DNA of 39,477 bases from Streptococcaceae bacterium. Its GTDB lineage: Bacteria; Bacillota; Bacilli; Lactobacillales; Streptococcaceae. The stretch's first letter is position 1, and each line of letters starts with the position of its first letter. The notes under the pieces were generated by a model. The model saw nothing but the letters and a program-made list of their open reading frames with translations. It ran no database searches and was not told the DNA's origin. The stretch covers positions 1 to 39,477 of the forward strand of contig JAISYQ010000022.1 in NCBI GenBank assembly GCA_031269775.1, written 5' to 3'. The position numbers were made by a program, and so were the translations under genes. Of the stretch, positions 1 to 9,350 are shown in pieces.

Positions 1-87
1 CTTGCTCATTTGCACTTAGTTCGGATTTTGATTGCGTTTTTGTTTGTGGTTTTTGAATTATTCTTTTTTTCACGTTTGGTTGTTTGC

Positions 88-179
88 TTTGTTTAGTTTT
101 CAAAGGTCCATTTTGAGTCATATGTTTGGCTTAATGTAGCGACTGTGTCATTCTAGCATATCTTTTTATTTCCTGTCAA
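88..179 (-). promoter_or_regulatory. Strong promoter and leader, probably of an rRNA operon beyond the left edge
   Basis: On the minus strand a TTGACA (174-179), an 18-bp spacer and a TAGAAT (150-155) preceded by TATGC form a near-consensus extended -10 promoter pointing off the window. About 40 bases downstream (88-107) lies a CTTTGAAAACTAAACAAAG-type sequence, which resembles elements in rRNA leaders and spacers of Lactobacillales. No open reading frame follows before the edge. I infer that a 16S gene begins just outside; the rRNA itself is not visible. Bases 180-324 between fusA and this promoter hold no gene, only the 22-bp motif at 212-233. Confidence 0.6.
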
Positions 180-211
180 ACTTTCGTATGTTCATGAAAA
201 TAAAAATTTCG

Positions 212-233
212 TTGAAAGATGATAATGTTCTAA
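212..233 (-). repeat. 22-bp motif shared with the priA upstream region (copy 1)
   Basis: Read on the minus strand, the sequence starting TTAGAACATTATCATC is identical over 22 bp to 36754-36775 on the plus strand. Here it ends 32 bp before the -35 box of the outward-facing promoter at 150-179. Its function is unknown. An upstream activator or other protein-binding site is the simplest inference. Confidence 0.55.
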
Positions 234-324
234 GTGAAAAAACGTGAAAATGCCTCAAATCACCCTACTTGCACTCCGTCAAATGCACTAAACAAAGATA
301 TCGTCTTTTCTTTATTATTTTTAC

Positions 325-2403
325 TTAACTTCCGCCATTTTTCTTAATGATGTCTTCTTGAATTGATTTTGGCACATCTTCGTAATGAGCAAAGCTCATT
401 GTAAATGTTCCACGACCTTGTGTTGCCGAACGAAGAGTTGTTGCATAACCAAACATTTCTGCCAGAGGCACCATAGCATTTACCACTTGGCTACTTCCAC
501 GTGCTTCCATGCCTTCTACACGCCCACGACGAGCAGTGACATGTCCCATAATATCTCCTAAATACTCTTCAGGAATGACCACTTCAATTTTCATAATCGG
601 CTCAAGAATCACTGGGTCAGCTTTTTTTGCTGCTGCTCTTAAAGACATACTAGCAGCAACACGAAAGGCTGTTTCACTAGAGTCGACATCGTGATAAGAA
701 CCATCATACAGTTTCGCCTTAATATCAACCATTGGATAACCAGCCAAGATACCAGTTTGCATCGCATCCTCTAAACCTTTTTCAACCGCTGGAACATATT
801 CACGTGGAACCACTCCACCGACAATGGCATTTTCAAACTCAAAGCCAGATCCTTCCTCATTAGGTGTAAATTCAATCCATACATGACCATACTGGCCACG
901 ACCTCCAGACTGACGAATGAATTTGCCTTCAGCTTGGGTTAAAGCACGGAAAGTTTCGCGATATGCTACTTGAGGAGCTCCCACATTAGCTTCAACTTTA
1001 AACTCACGACGCATACGATCGACCATAATATCTAAGTGCAACTCCCCCATCCCAGAAATCGTCGTCTCCCCTGTTTCAGAGTTTGTTTGTGCACGAAAAG
1101 TTGGATCTTCCTCTGAGAGTTTTTGCAAAGCAATCCCCAGTTTATCTTGATCTGCTTTTGATTTTGGCTCGATTGCTACTTGGATAACTGGTTCTGGAAA
1201 CTCCATCGATTCAAGAATAACCAAATTTTTTTCATCTGATAAAGTATCCCCTGTTGTTGAATCTTTTAAACCAATCACAGCAGCGATATCCCCAGCATAA
1301 ACCTTGGAAATCTCACTGCGAGAATTGGCATGCATTTGCAAGATACGACCTACACGTTCACGTTTGCCTTTAGTAGCATTCATCACATAAGAACCTGATG
1401 CTAACACTCCAGAATACACGCGCACAAAAGTTAAACGACCTACATATGGGTCTGTCATCACCTTAAATGCTAAAGCAGAAAATGGCTCTGTATCAGATGC
1501 TTTTCGCTTAACTTTTTCATCTGTATCAGGGTTAAGCCCTTTAATCGCAGGAATATCTACAGGAGAAGGAAGATAGTCAATAACGGCATCTAAAAGCAGT
1601 TGAACTCCTTTATTCTTAAAAGCAGAACCAGCAAGAACTGGGTAAAATTCAACATTAATTGTTGCTTTACGAATTGCTTTTTTCAACTCTTCATTAGGGA
1701 TCTCTTTTCCTTCAAGATATTTCATCATCAATTCTTCATCAGTTTCAGCAACTGCTTCAACTAATTTTTCGCGCCATTCATTAGCAAGATCTACATAATC
1801 TTCTGGAATATATGTTTCTTTAATATCTGATCCTAAATCATTGGTATAAATTTCTGCTTTCATTTTCACTAAATCAATCAAACCAGTGAAATTATCCTCT
1901 GCACCAATAGGTATTTGAATTGGATGGGCATTTGCTTGTAAGCGATCATTTAAAGTCGATACAGAATACAAAAAATCCGCACCAATTTTATCCATCTTAT
2001 TTGTAAAAACGATTCTTGGAACTTTGTAAGTCGTTGCTTGACGCCAAACTGTTTCTGTTTGTGGTTCAACTCCTGATTGGGCATCAAGAACTGCTACCGC
2101 ACCATCTAATACACGCAAAGAGCGCTCTACTTCTACAGTAAAATCCACATGTCCTGGCGTATCAATAATGTTAATACGATGATTTTTCCACTCAGCTGTT
2201 GTTGCTGCTGAAGTAATCGTAATCCCACGTTCTTGTTCTTGTTCCATCCAGTCCATTTGAGATACACCTTCGTGCGTTTCACCAATCTTATGAATTTTCC
2301 CAGTATAATATAAAATTCGCTCAGTAGTTGTCGTTTTGCCAGCATCAATATGCGCCATAATGCCGATATTACGAGTTTTTTCCAATGAAAATTCGCGTGC
2401 CAT
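325..2403 (-). CDS. fusA: Elongation factor G
   Basis: Translocation GTPase that moves tRNA and mRNA through the ribosome and, with RRF, recycles it. The N-terminal G domain shows the P-loop [12 protein letters not shown], the DTPGH motif and NKMDK; domains II-V follow at the full usual length (692 residues). An ATG lies two codons further upstream (2409), but only the ATG at 2403 sits at a normal distance (8 bases) from AAGGGG and gives the usual MAREF start. It is the last gene of a classic str operon after rpsL and rpsG, with only about 30 bases between rpsG and fusA, so it is probably cotranscribed with them. Confidence 0.98.
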   Translation of the reverse strand: MAREFSLEKTRNIGIMAHIDAGKTTTTERILYYTGKIHKIGETHEGVSQMDWMEQEQERGITITSAATTAEWKNHRINIIDTPGHVDFTVEVERSLRVLDGAVAVLDAQSGVEPQTETVWRQATTYKVPRIVFTNKMDKIGADFLYSVSTLNDRLQANAHPIQIPIGAEDNFTGLIDLVKMKAEIYTNDLGSDIKETYIPEDYVDLANEWREKLVEAVAETDEELMMKYLEGKEIPNEELKKAIRKATINVEFYPVLAGSAFKNKGVQLLLDAVIDYLPSPVDIPAIKGLNPDTDEKVKRKASDTEPFSALAFKVMTDPYVGRLTFVRVYSGVLASGSYVMNATKGKRERVGRILQMHANSRSEISKVYAGDIAAVIGLKDSTTGDTLSDEKNLVILESMEFPEPVIQVAIEPKSKADQDKLGIALQKLSEEDPTFRAQTNSETGETTISGMGELHLDIMVDRMRREFKVEANVGAPQVAYRETFRALTQAEGKFIRQSGGRGQYGHVWIEFTPNEEGSGFEFENAIVGGVVPREYVPAVEKGLEDAMQTGILAGYPMVDIKAKLYDGSYHDVDSSETAFRVAASMSLRAAAKKADPVILEPIMKIEVVIPEEYLGDIMGHVTARRGRVEGMEARGSSQVVNAMVPLAEMFGYATTLRSATQGRGTFTMSFAHYEDVPKSIQEDIIKKNGGS

Positions 2404-2436
2404 AATCATTTCCCCTTATTTTGAATACTCTTAGAT

Positions 2437-2907
2437 TTACCAACGATAATGCGCAAATGCTCTATTAGCTTCTGCCATTTTATGTGTGTCTTCGCGTTTT
2501 TTCACAGCAGTTCCAGTATTATTTGCTGCATCCATAATTTCTTGAGCAAGACGCTCTTGCATTGTATGCTCTGCGCGTAAACGAGCATAATTTATCAACC
2601 AACGAAGCCCAAGTGTTGTTTTTCGTTCTGGACGAACTTCTACTGGAACTTGATAATTTGAACCACCCACACGGCGAGCTTTAACTTCAAGGACTGGCAT
2701 AATATTCTTCATTGCTTGTTCAAAAATTTTTAAAGGATCATCTCCTGTAGCTTCTTTTATAATTTCAAATGCAGAATAAATAATATTTGAAGCAACTGCG
2801 CGCTTTCCATTTAACATAGTATGATTTATTAAACGTGTAACTAATTTAGACTCATACATTGGATCTGGCAATATTTCGCGTTTTGGCGCTTTATTTTTAC
2901 GTGACAT
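2437..2907 (-). CDS. rpsG: 30S ribosomal protein S7
   Basis: Primary 16S rRNA-binding protein that nucleates assembly of the 30S head and lies near the E site. The 156-residue product is full length, with the conserved [16 protein letters not shown] start and the typical basic segment [18 protein letters not shown]. It lies between rpsL and fusA on the minus strand. In other bacteria S7 represses its operon by binding the rpsL-rpsG spacer. That spacer is 118 bp here and AT-rich, and I cannot demonstrate such a site in it. A clear GGAGG lies just before the start. Confidence 0.98.
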   Translation of the reverse strand: MSRKNKAPKREILPDPMYESKLVTRLINHTMLNGKRAVASNIIYSAFEIIKEATGDDPLKIFEQAMKNIMPVLEVKARRVGGSNYQVPVEVRPERKTTLGLRWLINYARLRAEHTMQERLAQEIMDAANNTGTAVKKREDTHKMAEANRAFAHYRW

Positions 2908-3025
2908 CCAAAAATTCCTCCTTTTTTACGCTTTTTATCCACTATCTTTGCTAAAAAGTTTATTGTTGCTTTTTTCTTTTCATTTAGCATTTAAAAACAG
3001 TGTTTTTTTTTGTAAATTTCAAAAT

Positions 3026-3436
3026 TTATTTTGGTTTCTTCGTACCATATTTGGAACGACCTTGTTTGCGATCATTTACTCCGGCAGTATCTAAAGATCC
3101 ACGAACAATATGATAACGTACACCTGGCAAATCTTTTACACGCCCACCACGAAGAAGAACCACGCTATGTTCTTGCAAATTATGACCAATTCCTGGAATA
3201 TATGCAGTAACTTCAATTAAATTTGACAAGCGCACACGAGCAAATTTACGGAGCGCAGAATTTGGTTTTTTCGGTGTCATTGTTCCAACACGTGTTGCTA
3301 CACCACGTTTTTGCGGTGAATCTACATCTGTTTGTATTTTCTCTAAACTATTATACCCTTTATTTAAAGCTGGAGAATTTGATTTTTTACTTTTAGATTT
3401 ACGAGGCTTACGTACTAATTGATTAATTGTAGGCAT
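3026..3436 (-). CDS. rpsL: 30S ribosomal protein S12
   Basis: Decoding-centre protein of the small subunit that influences translational accuracy; streptomycin resistance mutations map to it. It has 136 residues, with the [13 protein letters not shown] start and the conserved [19 protein letters not shown] and [10 protein letters not shown] segments. A strong AAAGGAGG precedes the ATG. First gene of the rpsL-rpsG-fusA operon, preceded by an unusually long non-coding leader. Confidence 0.98.
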   Translation of the reverse strand: MPTINQLVRKPRKSKSKKSNSPALNKGYNSLEKIQTDVDSPQKRGVATRVGTMTPKKPNSALRKFARVRLSNLIEVTAYIPGIGHNLQEHSVVLLRGGRVKDLPGVRYHIVRGSLDTAGVNDRKQGRSKYGTKKPK

Positions 3437-3677
3437 TTTATATTTTCCTCCTTTTATAATTTTTTTAAATTAGAGTCTGTTTATGATTCAAAACATGCGA
3501 GAGTCTTTGGTATAAATACCTACCTCTGTTAGCACGTTATATATATTCACAAGTCAGAAGAGCTAAGTACCTCCATGAGGTTACCATCAATGAAAACCTT
3601 TAGTCAAATTTTTATTAGATTTTTACAAAACAATTTTTCAAAAATCATTTAAAATGTGAGAATTTTATAAATTAAGC
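3437..3677 (-). promoter_or_regulatory. rpsL upstream leader with short palindromes
   Basis: 240 bp without a gene between the DUF3397 gene and rpsL. On the minus strand a possible promoter is TTGACT (3602-3607), an 18-bp spacer and TAACCT (3578-3583), which is a poor -10. Downstream the leader contains ACCTC-ATG-GAGGT and GGTATTTATACC palindromes flanked by AGAG/CTCT. These suggest a folded leader of about 130 nt before rpsL. I recognise no known riboswitch and the promoter call is weak. Confidence 0.3.
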
Positions 3678-4031
3678 TTACAAAAAATTTATAATTGCAA
3701 AAATAAGATATATAAGTGCTGTTATTATAAAAGTCATTCGCCAAAATAACTTTAAAAATTTTTTATAATTAATTTCTCCATGCATATACGCCATAAATCC
3801 AGCAATCCCCATTCCCAATAAAAAGATCGAAATAAAAAAATAAGGTAATACTGATTCAAAAAAAGCTTTTTTTGATAAAGCATGCAATCCAACAAAGAGG
3901 AAAGGAGTAGCTATATCAGAAGCATTTGCTTTGATTTTTTTATCAAATTTAAATTTTTTAATGAAAATACCTGAAACGTACATAACACATATAGCAAAAA
4001 TGATCCAAAGCAAAGTAATCAAAAATGACAA
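3678..4031 (-). CDS. DUF3397-type small membrane protein
   Basis: Protein of 117 residues with about four hydrophobic helices (roughly residues 3-23, 43-52, 61-82 and 94-116). The KANASDIATPFLFVGLHALS and EINYKKFLKLFWRMTF stretches match my recollection of the DUF3397 family of Bacilli. The function of that family is not known. Start is TTG at 4029-4031, chosen because AGGAGG lies at normal distance and no better start exists. It lies upstream of rpsL on the same strand and could be cotranscribed with it. Confidence 0.75.
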   Translation of the reverse strand: MSFLITLLWIIFAICVMYVSGIFIKKFKFDKKIKANASDIATPFLFVGLHALSKKAFFESVLPYFFISIFLLGMGIAGFMAYMHGEINYKKFLKLFWRMTFIITALIYLIFAIINFL

Positions 4032-4158
4032 AAAAATTCCTCCTACTAAATAATTATCGAATATTTACATTACAGATTGTAAACAGTTTATTAAAATATG
4101 GCAATAGTACGTTATAATTTAAATGTAGCCATAATATATACAAAGGAGGTTTGTTGTT

Positions 4159-4420
4159 ATGAAATCTGTTGTACAATTTCGAATAGAAAATCATCTTAAA
4201 GAAGAAGCAAAAGAAATTCTTACTAGCATGTAAGTTGATATGGTAACTTAATTTAAATATGGTATTAGCACAACTTGTTCGTATAAAAAAAGTTCCATTT
4301 GAGATTGTTGGATTAATGAGTAAAGAAAAGCAATATCCGTAACTAATTAATAAATTGGAAAAAGCAGAAGATATCAAACAAGGCCATACAACACAATTTG
4401 ATACCGTTATGAAAACATGA
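4159..4420 (+). pseudogene. Decayed RelB/DinJ-type antitoxin
   Basis: A perfect AAAGGAGG (4142-4149) leads to an ATG whose reading gives MKSVVQFRIENHLKEEAKEI, the ribbon-helix-helix N-terminus typical of RelB/DinJ antitoxins. Stop codons and a frameshift follow near 4230. The continuation in another frame (NMVLAQLVRIKKVPFEI) matches the family's second half, then there is another stop at about 4340. The last 60 bp up to 4480 may be a remnant of a partner toxin, but I cannot identify it. A TATAAT lies at 4113-4118. A dead toxin-antitoxin module is the best reading. Confidence 0.65.
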
Positions 4421-4531
4421 AGTTGATCTGTGAATTATCGTGCTGAAATTGCAATTTTGATTGGAAAAAAATATATTTAAGGGTTGTCAAATCAACAAAT
4501 TATTCTAATATTGCAAGTAATTGGAGGAATT

Positions 4532-5881
4532 ATGGAAAAAAATAAGCAACAAAAATTAAAGCGTAGTTTAAAAAATCGACATGTACAATTAATTTCTCTT
4601 GGCGGAGCAATTGGAACTGGTCTTTTTTTAGGCTCAGGTAAAACAATTCAGCTCGCAGGACCTTCAATATTATTCGCTTATATTATTACTGGTGTTATAT
4701 GTTTTTTTATTATGCGAGCTTTAGGTGAGTTATTACTTTCCAATTTAAAACATGGCTCATTTCTTGATTTTATTAAAGATTATTTTGATGATAAGCATGC
4801 ATTCTTTTTTGGCTGGACATACTGGTTTTGCTGGATTTGTGTAGCTATGACTGACTTAACAGCAACAGGTGTTTATATCAGACATTGGGTGCCTAATATG
4901 CCACATTTTATACCGCCACTTATAACTTTAATTCTTTTAATTTGCCTTAATTTAACAGCTGTTCAAATTTTTGGCGAATTAGAATTTTGGTTTGCTTTGA
5001 TTAAAGTTATTGCGATTTTATCATTAATTTTTTTTGGTCTTTTTATGTTAGTGACCCGTTTTAAAGTTCACGGAAATATTGCAAACATTTCTAATCTTTG
5101 GCAAAATGGTGGCTTTTTTCCAAAAGGGATCAAAGGTTTTCTGTTTTCTTTTCAGCTAATTACTTTTTCATTTGCTGGAATTGAAGTTGTTGGTTTAATT
5201 TCTGGTGAAACAAAAGATCCTAAAAAAGTTATTCCAAAAGCGATTAACAATATTCCATTTAGAATTATTTTGTTTTACGTATTTGCTTTATTTATCATTA
5301 TGACAGTTTACCCATGGAATAATATTAATAGTGCACAAAGTCCATTTGTTGAAGTGTTTTCTGATTTTGGAATTGTGATGGCAGCATCAATTATCAACTT
5401 TGTCGTTTTAACAGCTGCAGCTTCTTCATGTAACAGTGCTATTTATAGTACTAGTCGCATGACTTATTCATTAGCTGAAGATGGTATTGCTCCAAAATGT
5501 CATACTAAGTTGAATAAAAAACAGGTTCCACGTTTCTCTATTTTCTTTTCTAGTGCAATTATTTGCGTGGTCGTTTTACTAAATTACTTTATTCCTAGTC
5601 ATATTTTTGAGATTATTTCAAGTATTTCAACTATTTGTTTTTTATATATTTGGACAATGTTGGTTTGGGCACATATGAGATATCGTAAGCGTATAGCAGA
5701 TAAAGTAAAATTAGAATTTAAAATGCCATTTTATCCAATTAGTAACTATCTTGTTTATTTTTTTATGGCTTTTGTACTGGTAATAATGTTTTTTGTCCCA
5801 GAGACGCGAGTTGCTTTATTTTTTACGCCATTGTGGTTTATTAGTTTAGCTATTGTTTATTGGTGGAAATTTAGCGATTAG
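4532..5881 (+). CDS. Amino-acid permease, APC superfamily (AAT-type)
   Basis: Secondary transporter importing an amino acid with protons across the cytoplasmic membrane. The 449-residue protein has about 12 membrane helices. The N-terminal LISLGGAIGTGLFLGSG motif of helix 1 is diagnostic for the amino acid-polyamine-organocation superfamily, and GELL and SFAGIEVVGL fit the AAT subgroup (CycA/GabP/lysine-permease-like). The substrate cannot be read from sequence. The ATG at 4532 is preferred over the upstream one at 4484 because GGAGG is 4 bases before it and the upstream residues are not family-like. Not obviously in an operon. Confidence 0.92.
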   Translation: MEKNKQQKLKRSLKNRHVQLISLGGAIGTGLFLGSGKTIQLAGPSILFAYIITGVICFFIMRALGELLLSNLKHGSFLDFIKDYFDDKHAFFFGWTYWFCWICVAMTDLTATGVYIRHWVPNMPHFIPPLITLILLICLNLTAVQIFGELEFWFALIKVIAILSLIFFGLFMLVTRFKVHGNIANISNLWQNGGFFPKGIKGFLFSFQLITFSFAGIEVVGLISGETKDPKKVIPKAINNIPFRIILFYVFALFIIMTVYPWNNINSAQSPFVEVFSDFGIVMAASIINFVVLTAAASSCNSAIYSTSRMTYSLAEDGIAPKCHTKLNKKQVPRFSIFFSSAIICVVVLLNYFIPSHIFEIISSISTICFLYIWTMLVWAHMRYRKRIADKVKLEFKMPFYPISNYLVYFFMAFVLVIMFFVPETRVALFFTPLWFISLAIVYWWKFSD

Positions 5882-5945
5882 ATTTGTAGAAAAAACTTTA
5901 CAAATGAAGAAGAGGTTTTAACAGAGTAATAAACTCAAAAATTCG

Positions 5946-6043
5946 AAGCTAAAAAGTGCAGTATAGGCAAAACTAGAAAAAGCTAGCAAAAAGCACTAGA
6001 AGCTGCTAATAAGCCTGATTAGTATTGGCAAAAAGAAGCATAG
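5946..6043 (+). pseudogene. Decayed ORF remnant, unidentified
   Basis: Between the permease and glmU, frames broken by stops and one shift read AKLEKASKK, then LEAANKPD, a stop, and YWQKEA. The sequence looks like former coding DNA of a Lys/Glu/Ala-rich protein. Too little remains to name it. Confidence 0.3.
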
Positions 6044-6074
6044 TAAAAATAATTTTAAATAATTAACTGTAAAT

Positions 6075-6111
6075 ACCCTTAAATTTCGCGCTTATTGCAT
6101 AATTTAAGGGT
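6075..6111. terminator. Hairpin, possible bidirectional terminator
   Basis: An 11-bp perfect stem, ACCCTTAAATT pairing with AATTTAAGGGT, with a 15-base loop. The T-rich tract after it is short and interrupted, so termination strength is uncertain. It separates the permease and its decayed neighbour from glmU. Confidence 0.5.
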
Positions 6112-6260
6112 GTTTATAATTAAAACGAATTTAATTTTTCGAAAAGGTTTAATAAAATTTTTAATTTGCTTTAAATTTACGATATACTCATAAAGATGAA
6201 ATAAACTTTAATGATCAAATAGAAAACTGATTTTTACTATTTATTAAATGGAGAAAAATA

Positions 6261-7643
6261 ATGAGTAATTGCTACGTAATTATTTTAGCGGCTGGTAAAG
6301 GCACACGAATGAAATCTAAACTTTATAAAGTTTTGCATAAAATAGCAGGAAAATCTATGGTGGAACATGTATTAACACAAGTTGAAGAGATATTACCACA
6401 AAAGATTATAACTGTTGTAGGTTACGGAGCAGATGCGATAAAAATGCAATTAGGGGAACGTTCAAGCTATGTTTTACAAAAGGAGCAGTTAGGCACTGGT
6501 CATGCAGTAATGCAAGCCCGCACATTATTAGAAAAAAAATATGGAGAAACACTAGTTATTTCAGGGGATACTCCACTTTTAACAGCACGAACATTAAAAA
6601 ATTTGTGTAAATATCATGTTAAAAATCATGCAAGCCTTACCGTTTTAACTGCTAAAGTAGATGATCCAACAGGTTATGGACGAATTATTCGCAATCATTT
6701 AGGAGAAATAAAAAAAATAATCGAGCAAAAAGATGCAACACAAAAAGAAGCTTATGTGCAAGAAATTAATACGGGAATTTATGTGTTTGATAATGAATTA
6801 TTATTTACTGCATTATCAAAGTTAAATACTAATAATGCACAAGGAGAATATTATTTAACAGATATTATTGAAATTTTTAAAAATAGTGGACATAGTGTTT
6901 TAGCATTTCAAATATCTTCGTTTGAAGAAACCCTTGGTATAAACGATCGTCTAGCTTTAGCAAAAGCCAATTCTTTAATGCGTGAGCGGATTAATAAATT
7001 TCATATGATGAATGGCGTTACACTACTTGATTCTGCTTCAACTTATATTGAAGCAGATGTTAAAATTGATAGTGACACTACAATTGAGGGTAATGTAAAC
7101 TTAAAAGGACAGAGCAAAATCGGATCAAATGTTTTCATTGGTTCAGGCTCAGAAATTATCGATTCAATATTGGAAGATAATACCAAGGTTATTCGTTCAG
7201 TAATTGAGAAAAGTATTTTAAAAAAAGGATCTAATGCAGGGCCATTTGCTCATTTGCGAGCACAATCTAAGTTAGAGAAAAATGCTCATGTTGGTAATTT
7301 TGTGGAAGTTAAGGCTGCAACTTTAAAAGAAGGTGTTAAAGCTGGGCATTTATCATATGTGGGGGATGCTAAAATCGGACGTGAAGTTAATTTAGGTGCA
7401 GGTGTTATTTTTGTCAATTATGATGGAAAAAATAAATTTAAATCACAAATTGATGATTACGCATTTATTGGTTCAAATTCAAATATTATCGCGCCTATTC
7501 ATATTGGGGAAAATGCAATTATAGCAACAGGATCAACGATTAATCAAGATGTCCCTAAAGATGCTTTAGCACTCGGACGTGCTAGACAAATCGTAAAAAA
7601 AGGTTATGCTAAGCGATATAATCATTATCATAAGGATGATTGA
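6261..7643 (+). CDS. glmU: Bifunctional UDP-GlcNAc pyrophosphorylase / glucosamine-1-phosphate N-acetyltransferase
   Basis: Makes UDP-N-acetylglucosamine, the precursor of peptidoglycan and wall polymers, by acetylating glucosamine-1-phosphate and then uridylylating it. The N-terminal nucleotidyltransferase domain shows ILAAGKGTRMKS (about residues 8-19) and the GDTPLL metal-binding motif. From about residue 250 a left-handed beta-helix of hexapeptide repeats forms the acetyltransferase. It is full length at 460 residues. A TATACT -10 lies at 6183-6188 with a poor -35 (TTTAAT, 6160-6165), and GGAG precedes the ATG. The ECF genes follow after 13 bp, so transcription may run through. Confidence 0.97.
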   Translation: MSNCYVIILAAGKGTRMKSKLYKVLHKIAGKSMVEHVLTQVEEILPQKIITVVGYGADAIKMQLGERSSYVLQKEQLGTGHAVMQARTLLEKKYGETLVISGDTPLLTARTLKNLCKYHVKNHASLTVLTAKVDDPTGYGRIIRNHLGEIKKIIEQKDATQKEAYVQEINTGIYVFDNELLFTALSKLNTNNAQGEYYLTDIIEIFKNSGHSVLAFQISSFEETLGINDRLALAKANSLMRERINKFHMMNGVTLLDSASTYIEADVKIDSDTTIEGNVNLKGQSKIGSNVFIGSGSEIIDSILEDNTKVIRSVIEKSILKKGSNAGPFAHLRAQSKLEKNAHVGNFVEVKAATLKEGVKAGHLSYVGDAKIGREVNLGAGVIFVNYDGKNKFKSQIDDYAFIGSNSNIIAPIHIGENAIIATGSTINQDVPKDALALGRARQIVKKGYAKRYNHYHKDD

Positions 7644-7656
7644 TAAGGAGATTACA

Positions 7657-8499
7657 ATGGATCAGCCAGTACTAGAATTAGAACATATTACTTATGCTTA
7701 TCCTGAAACTAAAGAAAAACCTGCAGTAAATGATTTATCATATAAAATTTACGCAGGGGAGTGGATTGCTATTATTGGGCACAATGGTTCAGGTAAATCA
7801 ACAAGTGCCAAGCTTATCAATGGCTTACTTTTAGCTGACTCTGGTCAAGTAAAGGTTGATGGTGAAGTTTTAGATGCTTATAATGTATGGGAAATTAGGC
7901 GCAAGGTTGGGATGGTTTTTCAAAATCCAGATAATCAATTTGTAGGTGCAACTGTTGAAGATGATGTTGCTTTTGGGATGGAAAATATTGGTGTGCCACA
8001 AAAAGAGATGCAAAAACGTGTTAAGTCTGCCTTAAAAGACGTGCGAATGAGCGAATTTTCAATGAAAGAGCCTGCTCGTTTATCAGGAGGGCAAAAACAG
8101 CGTGTAGCAATTGCTTGTGTGATTGCACTAAAGCCTAAAATTTTTATTTTAGATGAAGCAACTTCAATGTTAGATCCTAAAGGGCAAAACGAAGTTTTTC
8201 AGACAGTTAATTATTTAAAAGAAGAAAAAAATTTAACAGTAATTTCGATTACACATGATCTTGATGAAGCGGCAAATGCTGATCGTATTTTCGTGATGAA
8301 AGAGGGAAAATTGATTAAAACAGGTGAGCCTTGCGAAATTTTTGCCCAAGGAAACCTTTTAATTGAGTGGGGTTTAGATTTACCTTTTTCAGTTCGTTTA
8401 AGTAAAGAGTTGAAAAAGCGTGGAGTTAAAATTCCTCCTGACTATCTAGATGAAAGAAGGTTGCTCGATTGGCTTTTAACATCTATTTTAAAAAAGTAG
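7657..8499 (+). CDS. ecfA1: ECF transporter ATPase EcfA1
   Basis: One of two ATPases that power the energy-coupling factor transporter, which imports vitamins and metals through exchangeable S-components. It has Walker A GHNGSGKST (about residues 39-47), signature LSGGQKQRVAIA, Walker B IFILDEATSMLDP and the H-loop ITHD. I take the ATG at 7657, giving MDQPVLELEH, because AAGGAG lies 6 bases before it; the in-frame start at 7606 lies inside glmU. Its 3' end overlaps ecfA2. Confidence 0.96.
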   Translation: MDQPVLELEHITYAYPETKEKPAVNDLSYKIYAGEWIAIIGHNGSGKSTSAKLINGLLLADSGQVKVDGEVLDAYNVWEIRRKVGMVFQNPDNQFVGATVEDDVAFGMENIGVPQKEMQKRVKSALKDVRMSEFSMKEPARLSGGQKQRVAIACVIALKPKIFILDEATSMLDPKGQNEVFQTVNYLKEEKNLTVISITHDLDEAANADRIFVMKEGKLIKTGEPCEIFAQGNLLIEWGLDLPFSVRLSKELKKRGVKIPPDYLDERRLLDWLLTSILKK

Positions 8500-9350
8500 G
8501 GTATGTTTATCAGCCTAATTCTCCATTTGAATTTAAAGCATTAACAGATATCAGTTTATCAATAAATAAGGCAAGTGTAACGGCCATTATTGGCCATACA
8601 GGATCTGGGAAATCAACACTTTTGCAGCATTTAAATGCTTTGATTAAACCAACTAGTGGCGTTGTTAAAATTGGTGGACAGGAAATTTCTAATAAAACGA
8701 ATAATAAAAATTTAAAGTATCTTAGACAAAAAGTAGGGATTGTTTTTCAATTCTCTGAGGCTCAATTATTTGAGGAAACGGTTTTAAAAGACGTTGCCTT
8801 TGGACCGCAAAATTTTGGTTTTTCAAAAGAAGAAGCAGAAATTAAAGCACGATTTGCTTTAAAGCAAGTAGGAATTGCTAAAGAATTATTTAATCGTTCA
8901 CCTTTTGAACTATCTGGCGGACAGATGAGGCGTGTGGCCATTGCTGGGATTTTAGCGATAAATCCTGATATTTTAGTGTTAGATGAACCAACTACAGGAC
9001 TTGACCCTAAAGGAAAAATGGAAATGATGGCTATGTTTTATCGTCTTCATAAAAAATATAAAACAACTCTTGTTTTAGTGAGCCACTCAATGGATGATGT
9101 TGTTTATTTTGCTGATTTTGTTTACGTGCTTGAAAAAGGAAAAGTAATAAAAGCTGGTACTCCTGCAGAAATTTTTGCAGATTCTTCCTGGTTAAAAGAA
9201 AAACAGATAGAATTACCAACAGCTGGTAAATTTTCTTTAAAATTGCAGGAAAAAGGCATTAAATTTAAGCAATTACCTTTAACGATAGAAGAATTAACAA
9301 ATCAGTTAGTGGATTATATATTTTACAAGCAGGAGAATATTAATGAATAA
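8469..9350 (+). CDS. ecfA2: ECF transporter ATPase EcfA2
   Basis: Second ECF ATPase, forming a heterodimer with EcfA1 under EcfT. The 293-residue protein has Walker A GHTGSGKST, signature LSGGQMRRVAIAG and Walker B ILVLDEPTTGLDP. The start is a TTG at 8469, inside the last 31 bp of ecfA1, with AAGAAGG (8454-8460) at a good distance. This reading recovers the usual EcfA2 N-terminus with the YQPNSPFE motif. The overlap suggests translational coupling that keeps the two ATPases in balance. Confidence 0.95.
   Translation: MAFNIYFKKVGYVYQPNSPFEFKALTDISLSINKASVTAIIGHTGSGKSTLLQHLNALIKPTSGVVKIGGQEISNKTNNKNLKYLRQKVGIVFQFSEAQLFEETVLKDVAFGPQNFGFSKEEAEIKARFALKQVGIAKELFNRSPFELSGGQMRRVAIAGILAINPDILVLDEPTTGLDPKGKMEMMAMFYRLHKKYKTTLVLVSHSMDDVVYFADFVYVLEKGKVIKAGTPAEIFADSSWLKEKQIELPTAGKFSLKLQEKGIKFKQLPLTIEELTNQLVDYIFYKQENINE

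Noticed and set aside
3471-3490. Possible further MITE end (TTAGAGTCTGTTTATG)
   Set aside because: Similarity to the MITE terminus covers only about 10 bp and no partner end was found in the rpsL leader.
4054-4377. 107-codon minus-strand frame
   Set aside because: Lies antisense over the decayed antitoxin, whose strand has a strong ribosome site and family similarity.
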